From contig OZ251238.1 in assembly GCA_965240325.2 (NCBI GenBank), positions 1,607,115-1,671,114 on the forward strand: a DNA stretch of 64,000 bases, written 5' to 3'. Of the stretch, positions 12,396-22,709 are shown in pieces (within the stretch, counting starts at the first letter, position 1; each line of letters starts with the position of its first letter). Origin of the DNA: Rebecca billardiae RCC1528. Taxonomy: Eukaryota > Haptophyta. The notes under the pieces were generated by a model, which saw nothing but the letters and a program-made list of their open reading frames with translations, made no database searches and had not been told where the DNA came from. The position numbers and the translations under genes were made by a program.

Positions 12396-13740
12396 GCACA
12401 GGTCGAGGCTGCCCCCGCCCCGGGCCCCCATCTCACCCTCCGTCCATCCTGCGCCTGGTGGGCCGCGTAGTGAGCGGCAAGCATCAGGGCGCTCCTCATT
12501 GTGTGTGAGCGCCAGCTCATCTGCGCACGGCCGTCCCACGGCGGTGCGGCTGGGCGCGCGCCTCGCGTCGACGGAGCGGGCGCGCCTTGCCGCGGCGGCC
12601 GAGACGAGCACTGTCGAAGCACTGTCGAGCGCGATCATCGCGGCGGCGAGCAGCGGTCGTGGCTGGCGTAACACACCGGCCCAGCCCGCCCCCGCCCCCG
12701 CGCCCCCATCCTCCACCCGCGCGCGCCATCACGGCCGCGCCGCGCACGCGGCTGGGTGCCGCCGCTCGCGCGCGCGCCTCGCTTCGAGGGCGAGCGGCCG
12801 TCCCTTGCCATGGCGCGTGGCGGTCGAGGCGAGCGCCCACTCTGGCGCGATCACCGCCGGTCGGCGGTGGCGGGCAGGAGTCGCGCAGCCTTTACGTCGA
12901 GTAGCCAATCGCGTGCCCAGCGCTGCGCGCACACCTGATGGCGGCGGCAGTTCGCGCGTTGCTGGCTGGCATCGTGCACTGCGCGGCGTCGCGCGCGCGA
13001 TTGACGGAGACGCGGACGCATCCTCCCGGCACGCGCGCTCGACCGCTCGGCCGCGCGCTCGCGCGGCCGCGCGCGGCCGCCGCAGCGCGGCCGCGCAGTG
13101 TTTGCGTGGCAGCGCGGCCGAGCCGAGGGGCGGCGGTGCGCCAGCGCCGCCGCGATGGCCGCGCGTGGGCGCGCGTGGGGCGCGGTGAGCTGACCGATGC
13201 GCACTCTGGGCGCGTGCCCCCACGGCGCGCAGATCCACTCGCGCACCACTGCGCCGGCGCGCGCGACAAGCCGCCCTCCGGCGGACGGCGGGGATGGAGC
13301 GCCGCGATGCTGGCTTCCGGGTCCCGATCGCTGGAGATGAGGAAATCCGGGAATCCCGGCAGCATGGCGACGCGCGAGTCAGCATGGCGAGTCAGCATGG
13401 CGGATGCAGTCTGCATCCAGCGGCGCCGATGGGCGCTAGCCGCGTCGGACGGGGCCGCCGCGCGCCGGCGAGTACGCGCGTTCCGCGCCGTATCTGCCGC
13501 TGCGCCTCGCTCCAGCCCAAGGCGGCCCCCGCCCCCGCCCCCCGTCTGCCACTCGTCGTCCGGCCTGCCTCGCGCCGCGCGCCGCGCGGGCCGTCCGACA
13601 GCCGCGCAGGGCGGTCTGGGCGGGCAGGCGGCGATGGCGGGCGTCTCTCGGCGGGCCTTGGCTGCGGCGGGCGCATCGTCTAGTCAAGCAGCAGTCGCCC
13701 GCGCCCGCGCCCGCCGCCGCCGTTTGTACTCCTCGATCTG
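12396..13740. repeat. Subtelomeric block D, copy 3
   Basis: It aligns with 3200-3720 and 9540-9900. Shared features are a box near 12412, the ctgcgcctggtgggccgcgt stretch, the gagcactgtcgaagcactgt stretch, and a terminal segment with boxes near 13525 and 13698. No gene is supported. Confidence 0.6.
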
Positions 13741-14030
13741 ATTGTGCCGCCGCGCACTGGAGTGTTGCTGCGGGCGTGGAGCGCCGCAGCCGGCCCAGCG
13801 CCTCGCGCCGGTCGAAGCGGCCCCCGCCCCGGCCCCCCATCTTACCCTCCGTCAAGCCTGCGCCTGGTGCGCGTAGTGAGCGGTGAACGTGTGCGGCGCG
13901 CCCAGCGCGCGCGAGCTGGATGGCTAACGCCAACCGACTGGTGGTTGCCCCCGCCGCGCATGCCAAGCACACGCAGCAGGGCACGCGGCGGGCGCGGCCG
14001 AGCAATGTGTGCCAGGAGGCCGCGTCGACG
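13741..14030. repeat. Short D/G junction segment
   Basis: The sequence around gcgcactggagtgttgctgc matches the same run at about 3745. A C-rich box lies at about 13820-13848. It leads into a relic of the terminal satellite. Confidence 0.5.
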
Positions 14031-14290
14031 CGCGGGCGCTGGGGGCGTCGGCTGAAGGCGCGCCCCGAAGCAAGCGGTGGTGCAGTGCCGCTCCATACCA
14101 CCGGTAGACCGGGGCGTGGGGCGCGGCGCCCGGCCCCTTCTGGGCGCGCCCCGGCGTGTACATCTTGCCCGGCGTCAGAACTAGAACTGCCACTCGGACG
14201 GCGCGGCCGATCTCTGCGCCGACGAGCGGGCGCTGGGGGCGTGGGCTGAGGGCACGCGCAGAAGCACTGTGGACGTTCACGTCGGCCGAT
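14031..14290 (+). repeat. Interstitial relic of the terminal ~195-bp satellite
   Basis: Landmarks of the 51.7-62.9 kb satellite occur here in the same order and orientation: gcgcgccccgaagcaagcgg, a variant of gtgcagtgccactccatacc, ccggtagaccg, a cccagcgtgcacatc-like run, cttgcccg and caactgccact-like sequence. Then comes cgccgacg with a gggcgctgggggcgt-like run. It is about one and a quarter monomers, much more diverged than array monomers are from each other. Confidence 0.75.
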
Positions 14291-14760
14291 GCCCCGCGTA
14301 CCGCCTCTGGGTCCGTCGCTGAGTGCCACTTGACTGGCTCGGCCCGCCGTGTGCCACTGACTGGCTCGGCACCGCCCGCGGGCGCGGCTCCAACCAGCCG
14401 CGAAGCGCACGCTGTAGCGGCCCACTAGGCCGGTAATTGGGAGTGTCCTCGCGGTTGCGGCTCGCCCGGGGGTCACTGCGGCCGGCCACGTCGGCCGACG
14501 CCCCGCGTACTGGCTCTGGGGCTGTCGCTGAGGGCCTCAGTACGCGCTCGGCCGTGCCGTGTGCCACTGGCCGTCGTGGCTCCAGTCGTTGGCCGCCGAG
14601 CTCACGAGTCACGCTGTGGCGGCGCACCGGGGCGGTAGTTGGGAGTGCCCTTGCGGTTTCAGCTCGCCCAGGGTCCACTGCGGCCGTCCACGTCGTCAAA
14701 TGCCACGCACACACGCACACCGCCTCTGGGTCCGTCGCTGAGTGCTACCGTTCCCGCTAG
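14270..14760. repeat. Short degenerate tandem repeat, about 205-bp unit
   Basis: The phrase ccacgtcggccgaygcc, followed by a ctctgggtccgtcgctgagt-like run, occurs at about 14276, 14487 and 14685. A fourth relative is at 33547. Intervening parts such as gggagtgtcctcgcggtt (about 14440) and gggagtgcccttgcggtt (about 14640) also match. This makes roughly two and a half copies. Confidence 0.65.
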
Positions 14761-15240
14761 GCCGCCCAGCTTATTCACTCAGTGTGCCACTGACGGACTG
14801 TCTCAGCGCCGCCCGCCAGACGCGACGCAGGCTCGTCTGCTGGGTCAAGCGACCCTGCTCTCGGGCCTGAACTGCGCGTTCCAATGAACGGCCCGACCGA
14901 CCTGCTGGAGGATCAGCCAGCGTCTGTTCGAGAGCTACGCTTGAGGTTGACCGCCCCCTGAGGCGCGCCCTGCTTGGCCGGCCGGACTGCGCAGCTGGCA
15001 CGTTACAGCGCTGGCCAGGACCTTACTGCTCAGAAAGTATGTGCTGGCTCCGGGTCAAGCGACTCCGCCCTCGGCCTCGAACAGCGCGTTCCGATCGGCC
15101 AGACCTGTCTGAGACTGGACGATCAGCTAAAGTCTGTCCGACGAGAGCCCCCAGCATAGGTTGACCTCAGTCTGGGGAGCGCTCTGTGGCGCTGGGTGCC
15201 GCAGCGCGCACGGCAGGCGGGCCGGCCGTGCGGCTATCCG
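14761..15240. repeat. Subtelomeric block F, copy 1
   Basis: It is shared in the same order with 33571-34090. Common runs include cggcccgaccgacctgctg (14890 and 33738), gggtcaagcgac and gacctcagtctggg. This is part of a direct segmental duplication relating 14.0-17.9 kb to 33.1-34.9 kb. Confidence 0.7.
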
Positions 15241-15632
15241 AGATTGTGGGTATGCCTACCCAGCGCCCCGCACCGGTCGAAGCTGCCTTCGCCCCGGCCC
15301 CCCATCGTCCACCTCGTCGTCCTATCTGACTCCGGTGAGCAGCAGCTGCTGAATGCCCAGCATACGCCCTTGCTGCCCGTGCGCAGGAGGCGGAGCCGTG
15401 CGGTGCGCGGTGGCTGGCGGCCGGCTGGCGTCACGCTCGACGTACGTGAGGCGAGTCGGCGGGCAGCCTGCGCACCACGGGCTGGCGCGGGGCGCTGGCG
15501 TGCTACACCGAGATGGGCCGACACATGCGCGCCCACGCCCGCGCTGCCCGAAGCACCGGCCGGATGCACCGCTGGTGCGTTGCCACACTCGGAGGCAGCA
15601 GCTGCCGGCGGTCCGGTGCGGGATGCCATCAC
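15241..15632. repeat. Subtelomeric block G, copy 2, left part
   Basis: It matches 34091-34465 and 3770-4150. It is interrupted after 15632 by a transposon and resumes at 17586. Confidence 0.75.
15626..15632 (+). repeat. Target-site duplication CCATCAC, left
   Basis: Seven bases repeated exactly at 17586-17592, directly outside the inverted repeats of the element. The paralogous uninterrupted sequence at about 4147-4155 has a single ccacgtg-type version. Confidence 0.8.
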
Positions 15633-17585
15633 TAGGTGGGTCCCTGGCGATTTTCCAGCGGTCTTTTAAACATTTACCGGGTTTTATGGCCGGATTTCTT
15701 TTCGCGCGGGGCGCGGCTCGGGAAAATCGCCGGGCCGCCGGCCGGGGTCCCGATCTGAACGCTCCCGACGATGTCGGAGCGCCTCTCCAGCGCGACCGAG
15801 CCGCCGTGTGTCGGGTAGACTACTGCCAACACCTATCGCGCGCTCCAGCGCTTTGCGCGTGCTCACGGATGGGATCCGTGGTCACACATCCCCCGCCTGG
15901 CACGGGCCGGCATGTTTGACTCTCGCCCGGCTAGACGCGTACAGACAACTTGAATCGATCGGCAGGTGTTCGACCCGTGCCTTCGAGCAGGGTCACTTTT
16001 CGCTACAAGCGGGTCAGGCGACGGGAGGCATGGGTCACCATCAGGCATGTGCATACTCTTGACGCTCCCGCCATCTTGAGCAGCTCTACGCACCGTGAAG
16101 GTGACAATTGGGCTGCGCGCAAGCTGCTCGTGAGAACGCACGACAGCCAGCCCCGGGCTCTCGGGGAGCCATGTGAGCGATTGGCGACTTCCGAGAGGGC
16201 GTGTTTGGTGGGGGTTGGTACCAATAATCGACCAGCAGGCCTGGGATGGGTGCACTGAGGACTTGGGATGCTAAGAAGCCGCCGCGATGTGCATCGAGCA
16301 CGCTGACTTGCCATCCGTGTGCACGATCAAGCGCCAGGAAGATCAGCAGGGCCTTTGACAGCGGCAGCAGGCGCTCAGCGATCCTTCCCTATGCCGAGTG
16401 TGGGCATAATATGCGGTGCTCGAGCGTGGTCGCAGGATATGGGTCCATTCTTGACAGAACTCGGTCGCGTTGACAGGCGCGGGTGCCACCCCACGCTGTT
16501 GCTCCTGCCATCGGGTGGTCCCACTCGTTCCGCTTGTTATCTGCGAAGACTCGTACTCAGCAAATCTACGGCTAGGCGTGGTAGACCCCTCAGACGCATG
16601 TCTGATGATTGCCCGGCACGTTCTCGTCGTCACGTTGGGTGTACTTGAGCGAGCGGAAGCCGCAACGTGATGGCTAGGCCAGCAGCTCAACCATCTGACG
16701 TCTCGCCGGCCAACTGGCTGAGTGCTCTCAGCCTAGCAGCAGCGTCGGGGAACCTATCGTATTGCTGCCTGGCAAGAAGATTGTAGGAGGTATCGTCCAC
16801 GGCATGGGCTGCAGCTGCGGTAGTCGTGGACTGGTGGCGGCCTCACGCGGGTGGGCATACGACGACCGGTGACACGCTGAGTACGAGCACGGAAGCCGCC
16901 GAGCGCGGCAAGCTCCGGCGGTGGCGTTGGCTGATAGTCCAGCCTCGACGGCGGAGGGCTCCCGTGTGACGACGGTGACATGCTCGGTGGCGGGCGATGA
17001 TGCGTGCCTCGGCACGCAGCCCGCCACAAACACTGCCACTCGCAGGCAGTCCCGTTGCGGCCCGGTTTGCCTGTGTCCGCGTCGCTCGGCGCCTATTCGA
17101 TGACCCAACAAACGTACCCACATATCGGAACGAATTTGAATATATAGTGAGCCACATCCATGGTCAATATAAAGTGGGTAACCGTCGTTATATATACGGG
17201 TAATTGGCTATATACAAAGTGGGTAATCTGCTCGATCTTGCTGTAGTTTGTTGGAGGTATCCGCGCACAGCATAGAGCCCCACTCTTTGCTTCATAAAAT
17301 GGTTCGGTCGGGTGTCAACGGTTGCCAATAAGTCATTCCGATCGCATGTCGCCATCTAGCCACCATAACCATCAAGTAACGCTTCGCAAAATCTCTATGT
17401 GACACTAGTGGCGCGGCGCGCGCGCGCTCGGCCGCGCGACGGCACGCGGAGTAGGATTTGAGGTCGAAACTTTTGCTCCGCCCCGATGGGACGCATTTAT
17501 AGCGTCGATTCTGGGTGAGAGACGAAATCTAGGACGCCATTCTGAGTGCGCCAGAATATCGCCCCAGTTGGGAGGGACCCACCTA
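15633..17585. mobile_element. 1953-bp TIR DNA transposon, non-autonomous
   Basis: The ends are perfect 13-bp inverted repeats (TAGGTGGGTCCCT at 15633-15645 and its complement at 17573-17585), bordered by the exact duplication CCATCAC. Just inside, ggcgattttccagcg on the left resembles ggcgatattctggcg read inward from the right, offset by several bases. The flanks join to make the continuous block G sequence seen at 4140 and 34465, so this is a clean insertion. The interior is much lower in GC than the host block, is broken by stops in all frames and shows no recognisable transposase. Two tgggtaa-containing repeats lie at 17168-17220. I cannot assign the superfamily: a 7-bp duplication is compatible with several. 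Confidence 0.85.
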
Positions 17586-17949
17586 CCATCACGTGCGCGC
17601 GCGCGTGCTCGGCGCGGCGCCAGTGGCGGGCGGGCGGAGGGCGCAGGAGTGCGCGATGGAGTGGCTGCGCTGCTCCCGCGCCACTGCGCGGGGCCACGTG
17701 CGCGCGCTCGCGCGCAGCGCGCTCTCTCCTCGCCAGCGTGCGCACTGCTCGATCGGCGTGCGGTCGTGCCCGAGGTGCAGAGCTTGCGTTGGGCGCGGTG
17801 GCGCGGGCGGGTGCGCACCTGGCGCCGCGTGCGGTATGCGTGCGCGGAGGCCCTCGTGCCCGCGCGACGGCGCGCGCGGTCGACCTGGCATCGCGGGGAG
17901 AGGCGATGGCTCCTGACGATGCAGTCTCGCTGCGAGGCGGCGGGCGCTG
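17586..17949. repeat. Subtelomeric block G, copy 2, right part
   Basis: It resumes the block interrupted at 15632 and matches 34466-34850 closely (for example gcgcgatggagtggctgcgc). It runs into block A. Confidence 0.75.
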
Positions 17950-19465
17950 CCATCGTCCTCTGCGCCTTTTTCCTTCCCGCGCATTTCGCGACGCTCCGTT
18001 TTGTTTTTGGTTTTCTTTCTCGCCGGCGCGGTCCGCTGTCCACGATGGCCGTCCGGCCTTTTCCGCACGGGCGCACGAGCGCGTCGCCTCGCCGCAGCGA
18101 CTTGGGCGCGGCAAGAGGGCGCGATGGCGCCCTGCGCGGCGGGCACGCGGCGTGCAGCGCGAATGCATCGTGTCCAGCTCATCGCGAGATGGCTCGCACG
18201 CTGCCGTTGCGAAGGCGGGGCCGCGGCGACGGCTCGCGGTCGGCATTGCGCTCGCGTGATGCGGCCGCGCGTGAAGCGGGCTGGCGCACGGCCGGCGCGC
18301 CACGGGCTGGCGGGGAGCGCCGGGTAACACCCACCTGGCCCGTGTCGCGCACGCGCGAACGCGCGCTGCCCACCGCGCCGGCCAGGGGCGCCGTGGGAAT
18401 GTTGCCACGCGCGACGGCCCGGGGGACGGTCGGGACTGGCCGCCCACCAGTCGCGCGCGCGCGCGCGCGCGCGCCCGGCGCGCGACGCGCGAGCGGAGTG
18501 CGCGTGCGTGCGCGAATGGCCGATGGCGCTGCGCCCGCGCCACTGCGCGGGGCTGCGTGCGCGTACCCGCGCGCGGCCTGCTCCCTTGTGGACGGCGTGT
18601 GCACGCACGGCTCTGCATGCGGCCGCGACCGCCGTGGCGCGGCGCCCGCTGCCCGGGGACGGTGGCGCGGGCGGGTGCGCGCCGGGCGCCGGGTGACGCG
18701 TCTTCGCTGCGGCGCGCGCCTCCTCGGCCCGTGCGCGACCGCGCGCGCCTGCAGTTGCGCGAGCGGGCGCGGGCGGAGTGGCGAAGGCGCCGCTCGCGCC
18801 CGGAGGCGATGCCGCCATCGCTCTTTCCACCGGGCTGGCGGCCAGCCGCTGACGAAACGAATAGAAACGAATCCGTGTGGTCGTCTGGGCTTTCTTTTCG
18901 CGGAGCAGCCAGCATGGCTGCCGAGGCGGCGGATGGCACGTTGCTTTTTGTCGTTGGCGCTCACGGCACGCTCGCGGCGGCGCGGCGGCGTGCGGCGCGA
19001 GCGCGTGCTCGCACAGCTGGCGAGTCGCGCGCGGCACCGCTGCTCGAGACAGCGAGTGCCATCGCCGCGCAGCAGCGTCGCGTCAAAGAGCGCCGCAGCC
19101 AAGCGCGCGGCCCGCTGAGTGTAACGGCTTCCTGCCCGCCGCCGGCGCGTGCCGGCGGCGAGCACGCAGGGCTCGGCGCGTGCGCGCCCTCCGGTGCCAG
19201 ACGCGAAGGCATGCGTCTTGGAGGCATACGTCACACGGCCAGCCCCTGTGCCACCGCGCCAGCGTGAGACTCGGCGCCAGTGCTCGGTCCGGCCGGCAGC
19301 CCGGCCGCCCTCAGCGTGCAGTCGGACGGCCTCCTGGGATGGCGGGTTGGGCGGCGGACGAGCGACGAAGGGCGTCTGCTGGCGAGCCTTGGCCGCGCCG
19401 TGTGCGTAGTCTAGCCAAGCAGCCTTCGCCCGCACCCGCGCCCGCCGTCGCCATTTGTAGTATGG
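17950..19465. repeat. Subtelomeric block A, copy 3
   Basis: It is very similar to 4523-6005 over about 1.5 kb. Small differences include an extra aatagaaacg near 18860. It ends in a C-rich box near 19425-19460. No gene is supported. Confidence 0.8.
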
Positions 19466-20513
19466 TCGCCAGTTGCCGTGCACCCTGCGCACGGCGTGCC
19501 GACCACGCGGCAGCTGCTGGCCTCTGCCTTCCGGCCGGCGAAGTGCGATGAGCCGCGGCGCAGCACGCGGCGGTCAAGCCGAGCGCGAGGCATGGGACCC
19601 CCTGGCTACCCGCACGAGGGCGCACGCGACGACCTCGAGCCACCGATGCTGGGCCTGGGGCAGCGCGCGCTGCCGTCGCGGGCTGTAGTCCATCGCGTGC
19701 CCGAGTGGGCGCGACGGCAGCGCGTGGGGCGGTGCGAGCCAGCCGGGCGACCGCAGCGCGTGCTGCTCGGCGGCGGCGTGGCGGGAGCGCGCCGCGTACG
19801 TGGCTGGCGCCGCGCACTATCTGAGCTGCCCCCGCCCCCGCACCCCCCATCTTCCACCTCGTCCGAGCTGCCTCTAGTGCGCGCCATCACGGCCGCGAGC
19901 GGCCTACGCGCAGCTGCTGCATGCCGCTGGTCGCGCACGCGCCTCACGTCGAAGGCGCGGCCGCCCCTTACAGGGACGCGTGCACGTGGCGATCGAGACG
20001 AGCACACCCGAGCGCGGTCAGCGCGGGTCGGCAGTGGCGAGCAAGCAGAAGAGCAGTCTACATGTTGAACGGCCGCGCACGCCGCGGCCGAGCTCTGCGC
20101 GCAGACTTGGCAGCTGTTCACGCGTGGCTGGCGGGCACCGCGCACTGCGCGGCGTCGTGCGTGCGAGTGACGGAGACGCGAGTGCATTCCCCCAGCAAGC
20201 GCGCTCGGCCGCTCGGCCGTGCGCTCGCGCGGCCGCGCGCGGCCTGCAGCGTTTGCGTGGCAGCGCGGGCCGAGTGACGGGCGGGCAGTGCGCTCGCGCC
20301 GCCGCGCACGATCGCGATCGCAGCGCGTGGGACGTGGCGAGCTGGCCGAGGCGCTTTGGGCGCGCGCTTCGACGGCGCGCGGATCCTCTCGCGCCACACT
20401 GCGCCAGCGGGCGCGCGCACGCGACACAGCCGCCCTCCGGCGGCCGGCCGGGAAGCGGCGCCGCCATGCTGGCTTCCGAGGCCGAGTTGACCTTTCCGGT
20501 TTTCCCTCGCCTG
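19466..20513. repeat. Subtelomeric block B, copy 4
   Basis: It aligns with 1481-2710 and 31800-32870. It contains a C-rich box at about 19830-19860. Its final phrase cgcctggaat is cut by the transposon beginning at 20519. Confidence 0.7.
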
Positions 20514-20518
20514 GAATA

Positions 20519-22533
20519 GACCCCTTCAGGGACGGTTACGGCAGCCATGCTGACCCAGACCAGCGCAGGTCGTCTCGGGGTACGCTGGTGGCGTCTCTGG
20601 ATGCCCGGCGAGCACCTTGCTGCGGCGTCGACGTGCTAGCCGACGGGCGTTAAGGACTTGTTGAAGGACTTGGCGCCCGTCTCGGAGGTGATCGGCGTTG
20701 ATGAGCTCGCTGGTAAGGTGTTCGCCGTCGACGCGAGCATCTGGATCCACCAGCTCGCCACTATCCATGCTGATGTGCTCGATGCGGGTGATTATCCAAC
20801 GCGGCCTCTTCTTGTCGCGCGCGCGACGGCCCCATCGCATGGGACTGATTGCACAAGGTTGCCTGCGCGATAGTTTTGCGAGCGCGTCAGACTCGGCTGC
20901 TCGGAGCGATGCTGCGAATACGTGTGCGCGCCTGTCAACAGCGGGGCAATCCTTCACCACGCGACCCTACTGGTTTCTGCGTGGGCAAGACCACACCCAC
21001 CAGTGACATCTGTAGCCTAGCGATCAGCCAGCTGTTCGGCGCGTGCCACGTGGCTGGCGCTGCTGCACCGCGAGCGGCGCGCGGGCTGCGCTGTCACCGC
21101 ACGGCAGCAGCTGTGGCTGCGACACACCGGTCGAGCCGCGACAGGGTGCCTGCTGGCCCATGGCTGCACATGCGCGGATTCGTGCACAGCCAGCGGCATG
21201 CTGCTGGACGGTGCACGCCAGGGTTGGCCCCCACGCGAATATGAATCGCTCCTGGCAGGCTGGTAGCTTTTAGAGATGGACGACAAACTGCGCCGGGCGG
21301 GGCCGCGCTCGGCACCTCGGCCGAGAATCACAGCGTGTCGCCTCACTGCATGTCTCTCACATCCGCACTGGAGGCACAGTGCACGGCCGCCCGCGGAGCG
21401 CCGCAGACAGCCCTTAGAGCAGTGCGGCAGGTGTTTAACAAAACTGAGCAGAGAGCGCGGCAGCACGGCGCCGGATGCACTTACCCCCACGTGCGCGTGC
21501 ACGCCCGCAGTGCGGTCTCACTGAGTGACCTAATTCGCGCCGGAGTGTTAGGCTCCGCGTATACAATGAGCACTACGTAGTTCGGCTGGCACAGGGCAGG
21601 CAGCTCCGCTCACGCCTGACGGGCGGTGATGCCGTGGCGCGGCGCGGCGTGGCTGAGATTTCGATCAATGATAGGAGTAGGCAGCACGCTGATGCTGCGC
21701 CACCGCCGCAGCGGCGTGGAACCCCGCGGTATTACCCACACGAGTGTGCATATAAGCACTACATCACGGCCTGCACAGCAGCAGCGGTAGTGCACGACTC
21801 TAGCTGAAGCCGAGTGTGTCACACCGTCTGTCAAGACTGATGTGTGACGCGCACGACCCCTGAAGTGACGGCACTGACAGTGACTGACGCACACACGACG
21901 ATGAGTAGTAAAATATTCGAGCCGCGCTTTCGCGGATGCACTGATGATGCTGAGTTGGTGCCACTGAGATCATGAAGCGCGAGGCCCCGTAGCATACCCG
22001 CACGAGTGCGCACGAGCTGGCCACGGCTCAGATTCGAGCTGTCCGTTCGGCCGCACGCTCGCAACGGCAATGGCAGCGCGTGCGGCGGTATAGTGGCCCC
22101 AGTGCATGCTACTCGACGGCGCGTGGCGCGAGAGCGTTGCAACGTACCCGGCGCCACGCACCAGCCGAACTGCCCCCGCCCCCGCACCCGGTCTCACATA
22201 CCTCGCCCAACCTGACTCCAGTACGCGCCGTCACGGCCGAACCAAACGGCCGAGCAGCAACTACTGAATGCAGCTGGTCGTGGGTGCGCGTGGTGGTCGA
22301 GACGAGCACACTCGAGCGGGATCAGCGGGCCGGCGGCAGCGCCAACAGTCGCACACGCATCGACCTGTCCCACAGGGCAGGTCGCCCCCTCGTGGCTTCT
22401 GGCTCGGCGAGCTCGGCCGCCGCGCATGCTCACCCTCATGGCCCCCGAGACGCCCAGCGTACCCCGAGACGCTCCTCGAGACGGGCTGCGAACCGACATC
22501 AGCATGGCTGCCGTAACCGTCCCTGAAGGGGTC
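20519..22533. mobile_element. 2.0-kb TIR element at a TA site with captured sequence
   Basis: About 35 bases at the left end, starting GACCCCTTCAGGGACGGTTA at 20519, recur as the exact complement ending at 22533. A TA lies immediately outside each end (20517-20518, 22534-22535). Inside the perfect part, the arms stay alignable, with indels, to about 85 bases, including cgtctcggggtacgctgg on both sides. The left flank cgcctggaa and right flank ttcggttgg together match empty paralogous sites at 2703-2721 and 8636-8655. TA duplication would suit a Tc1/mariner-like or similar TA-targeting family. The perfect match extends into gaa/ttc outside the TA, so the exact end is uncertain by a few bases. 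The interior holds a broken XPG/FEN1-like fragment (20643-20880), and 21960-22400 is a diverged block B segment with its C-rich box. No transposase was recognised. Confidence 0.8.
20643..20880 (+). pseudogene. Broken N-terminus of an XPG/FEN1-family nuclease
   Basis: Frame 1 from about 20643 reads TGVKDLLKDLAPVS, then a Val/Leu-rich stretch, then GKVFAVDASIWIHQLA. This matches the conserved start of Rad2/XPG/FEN1/GEN1 nucleases: MGVK-L--LL, then L-GK--AVDASIW-HQ, where the Asp of VDAS (codon 20730-20732) is a metal ligand in that family. The expected initiator Met position is ACG (20643-20645). Homology then passes to another frame at about 20785, which reads RVIIQRGLFLSRARRPHRMG. That resembles the family's next conserved segment (RA-RL--MGI). 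The following VFDG segment is not recoverable in either frame. With no start codon, at least one frameshift and no I-domain, this is a fragment. It lies wholly inside the TIR element, which suggests gene capture. Confidence 0.7.
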
Positions 22534-22709
22534 TATTCGGTTGGAATGGGCGGGTCACGCCCGGATTTGTGCAACATCCAGGAGAGCCCGGACGCTTCTC
22601 ATCGATCGCCAGATGAAGATCTGAGATAATTATCGGCGGCAGGTCGGCGACATTCGAGGCTGCCGGGCGGGCCGTCGCCAGCTCGCGGTGGGCGCCGCCT
22701 TTCCCTCCA
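22534..22709. other. Spacer before the methyltransferase-like gene
   Basis: It runs from the transposon's right flank to the start codon. It contains a short lower-GC stretch (gatctgagataattatcggc, about 22617-22636). No clear promoter was recognised. Confidence 0.4.

Noticed and set aside
1-20500. Many ORFs of 150-500 codons on both strands
   Set aside because: They are Arg/Ala/Pro-rich, overlap on up to six frames, and shift frame between paralogous block copies. They follow from high GC and few stop codons.
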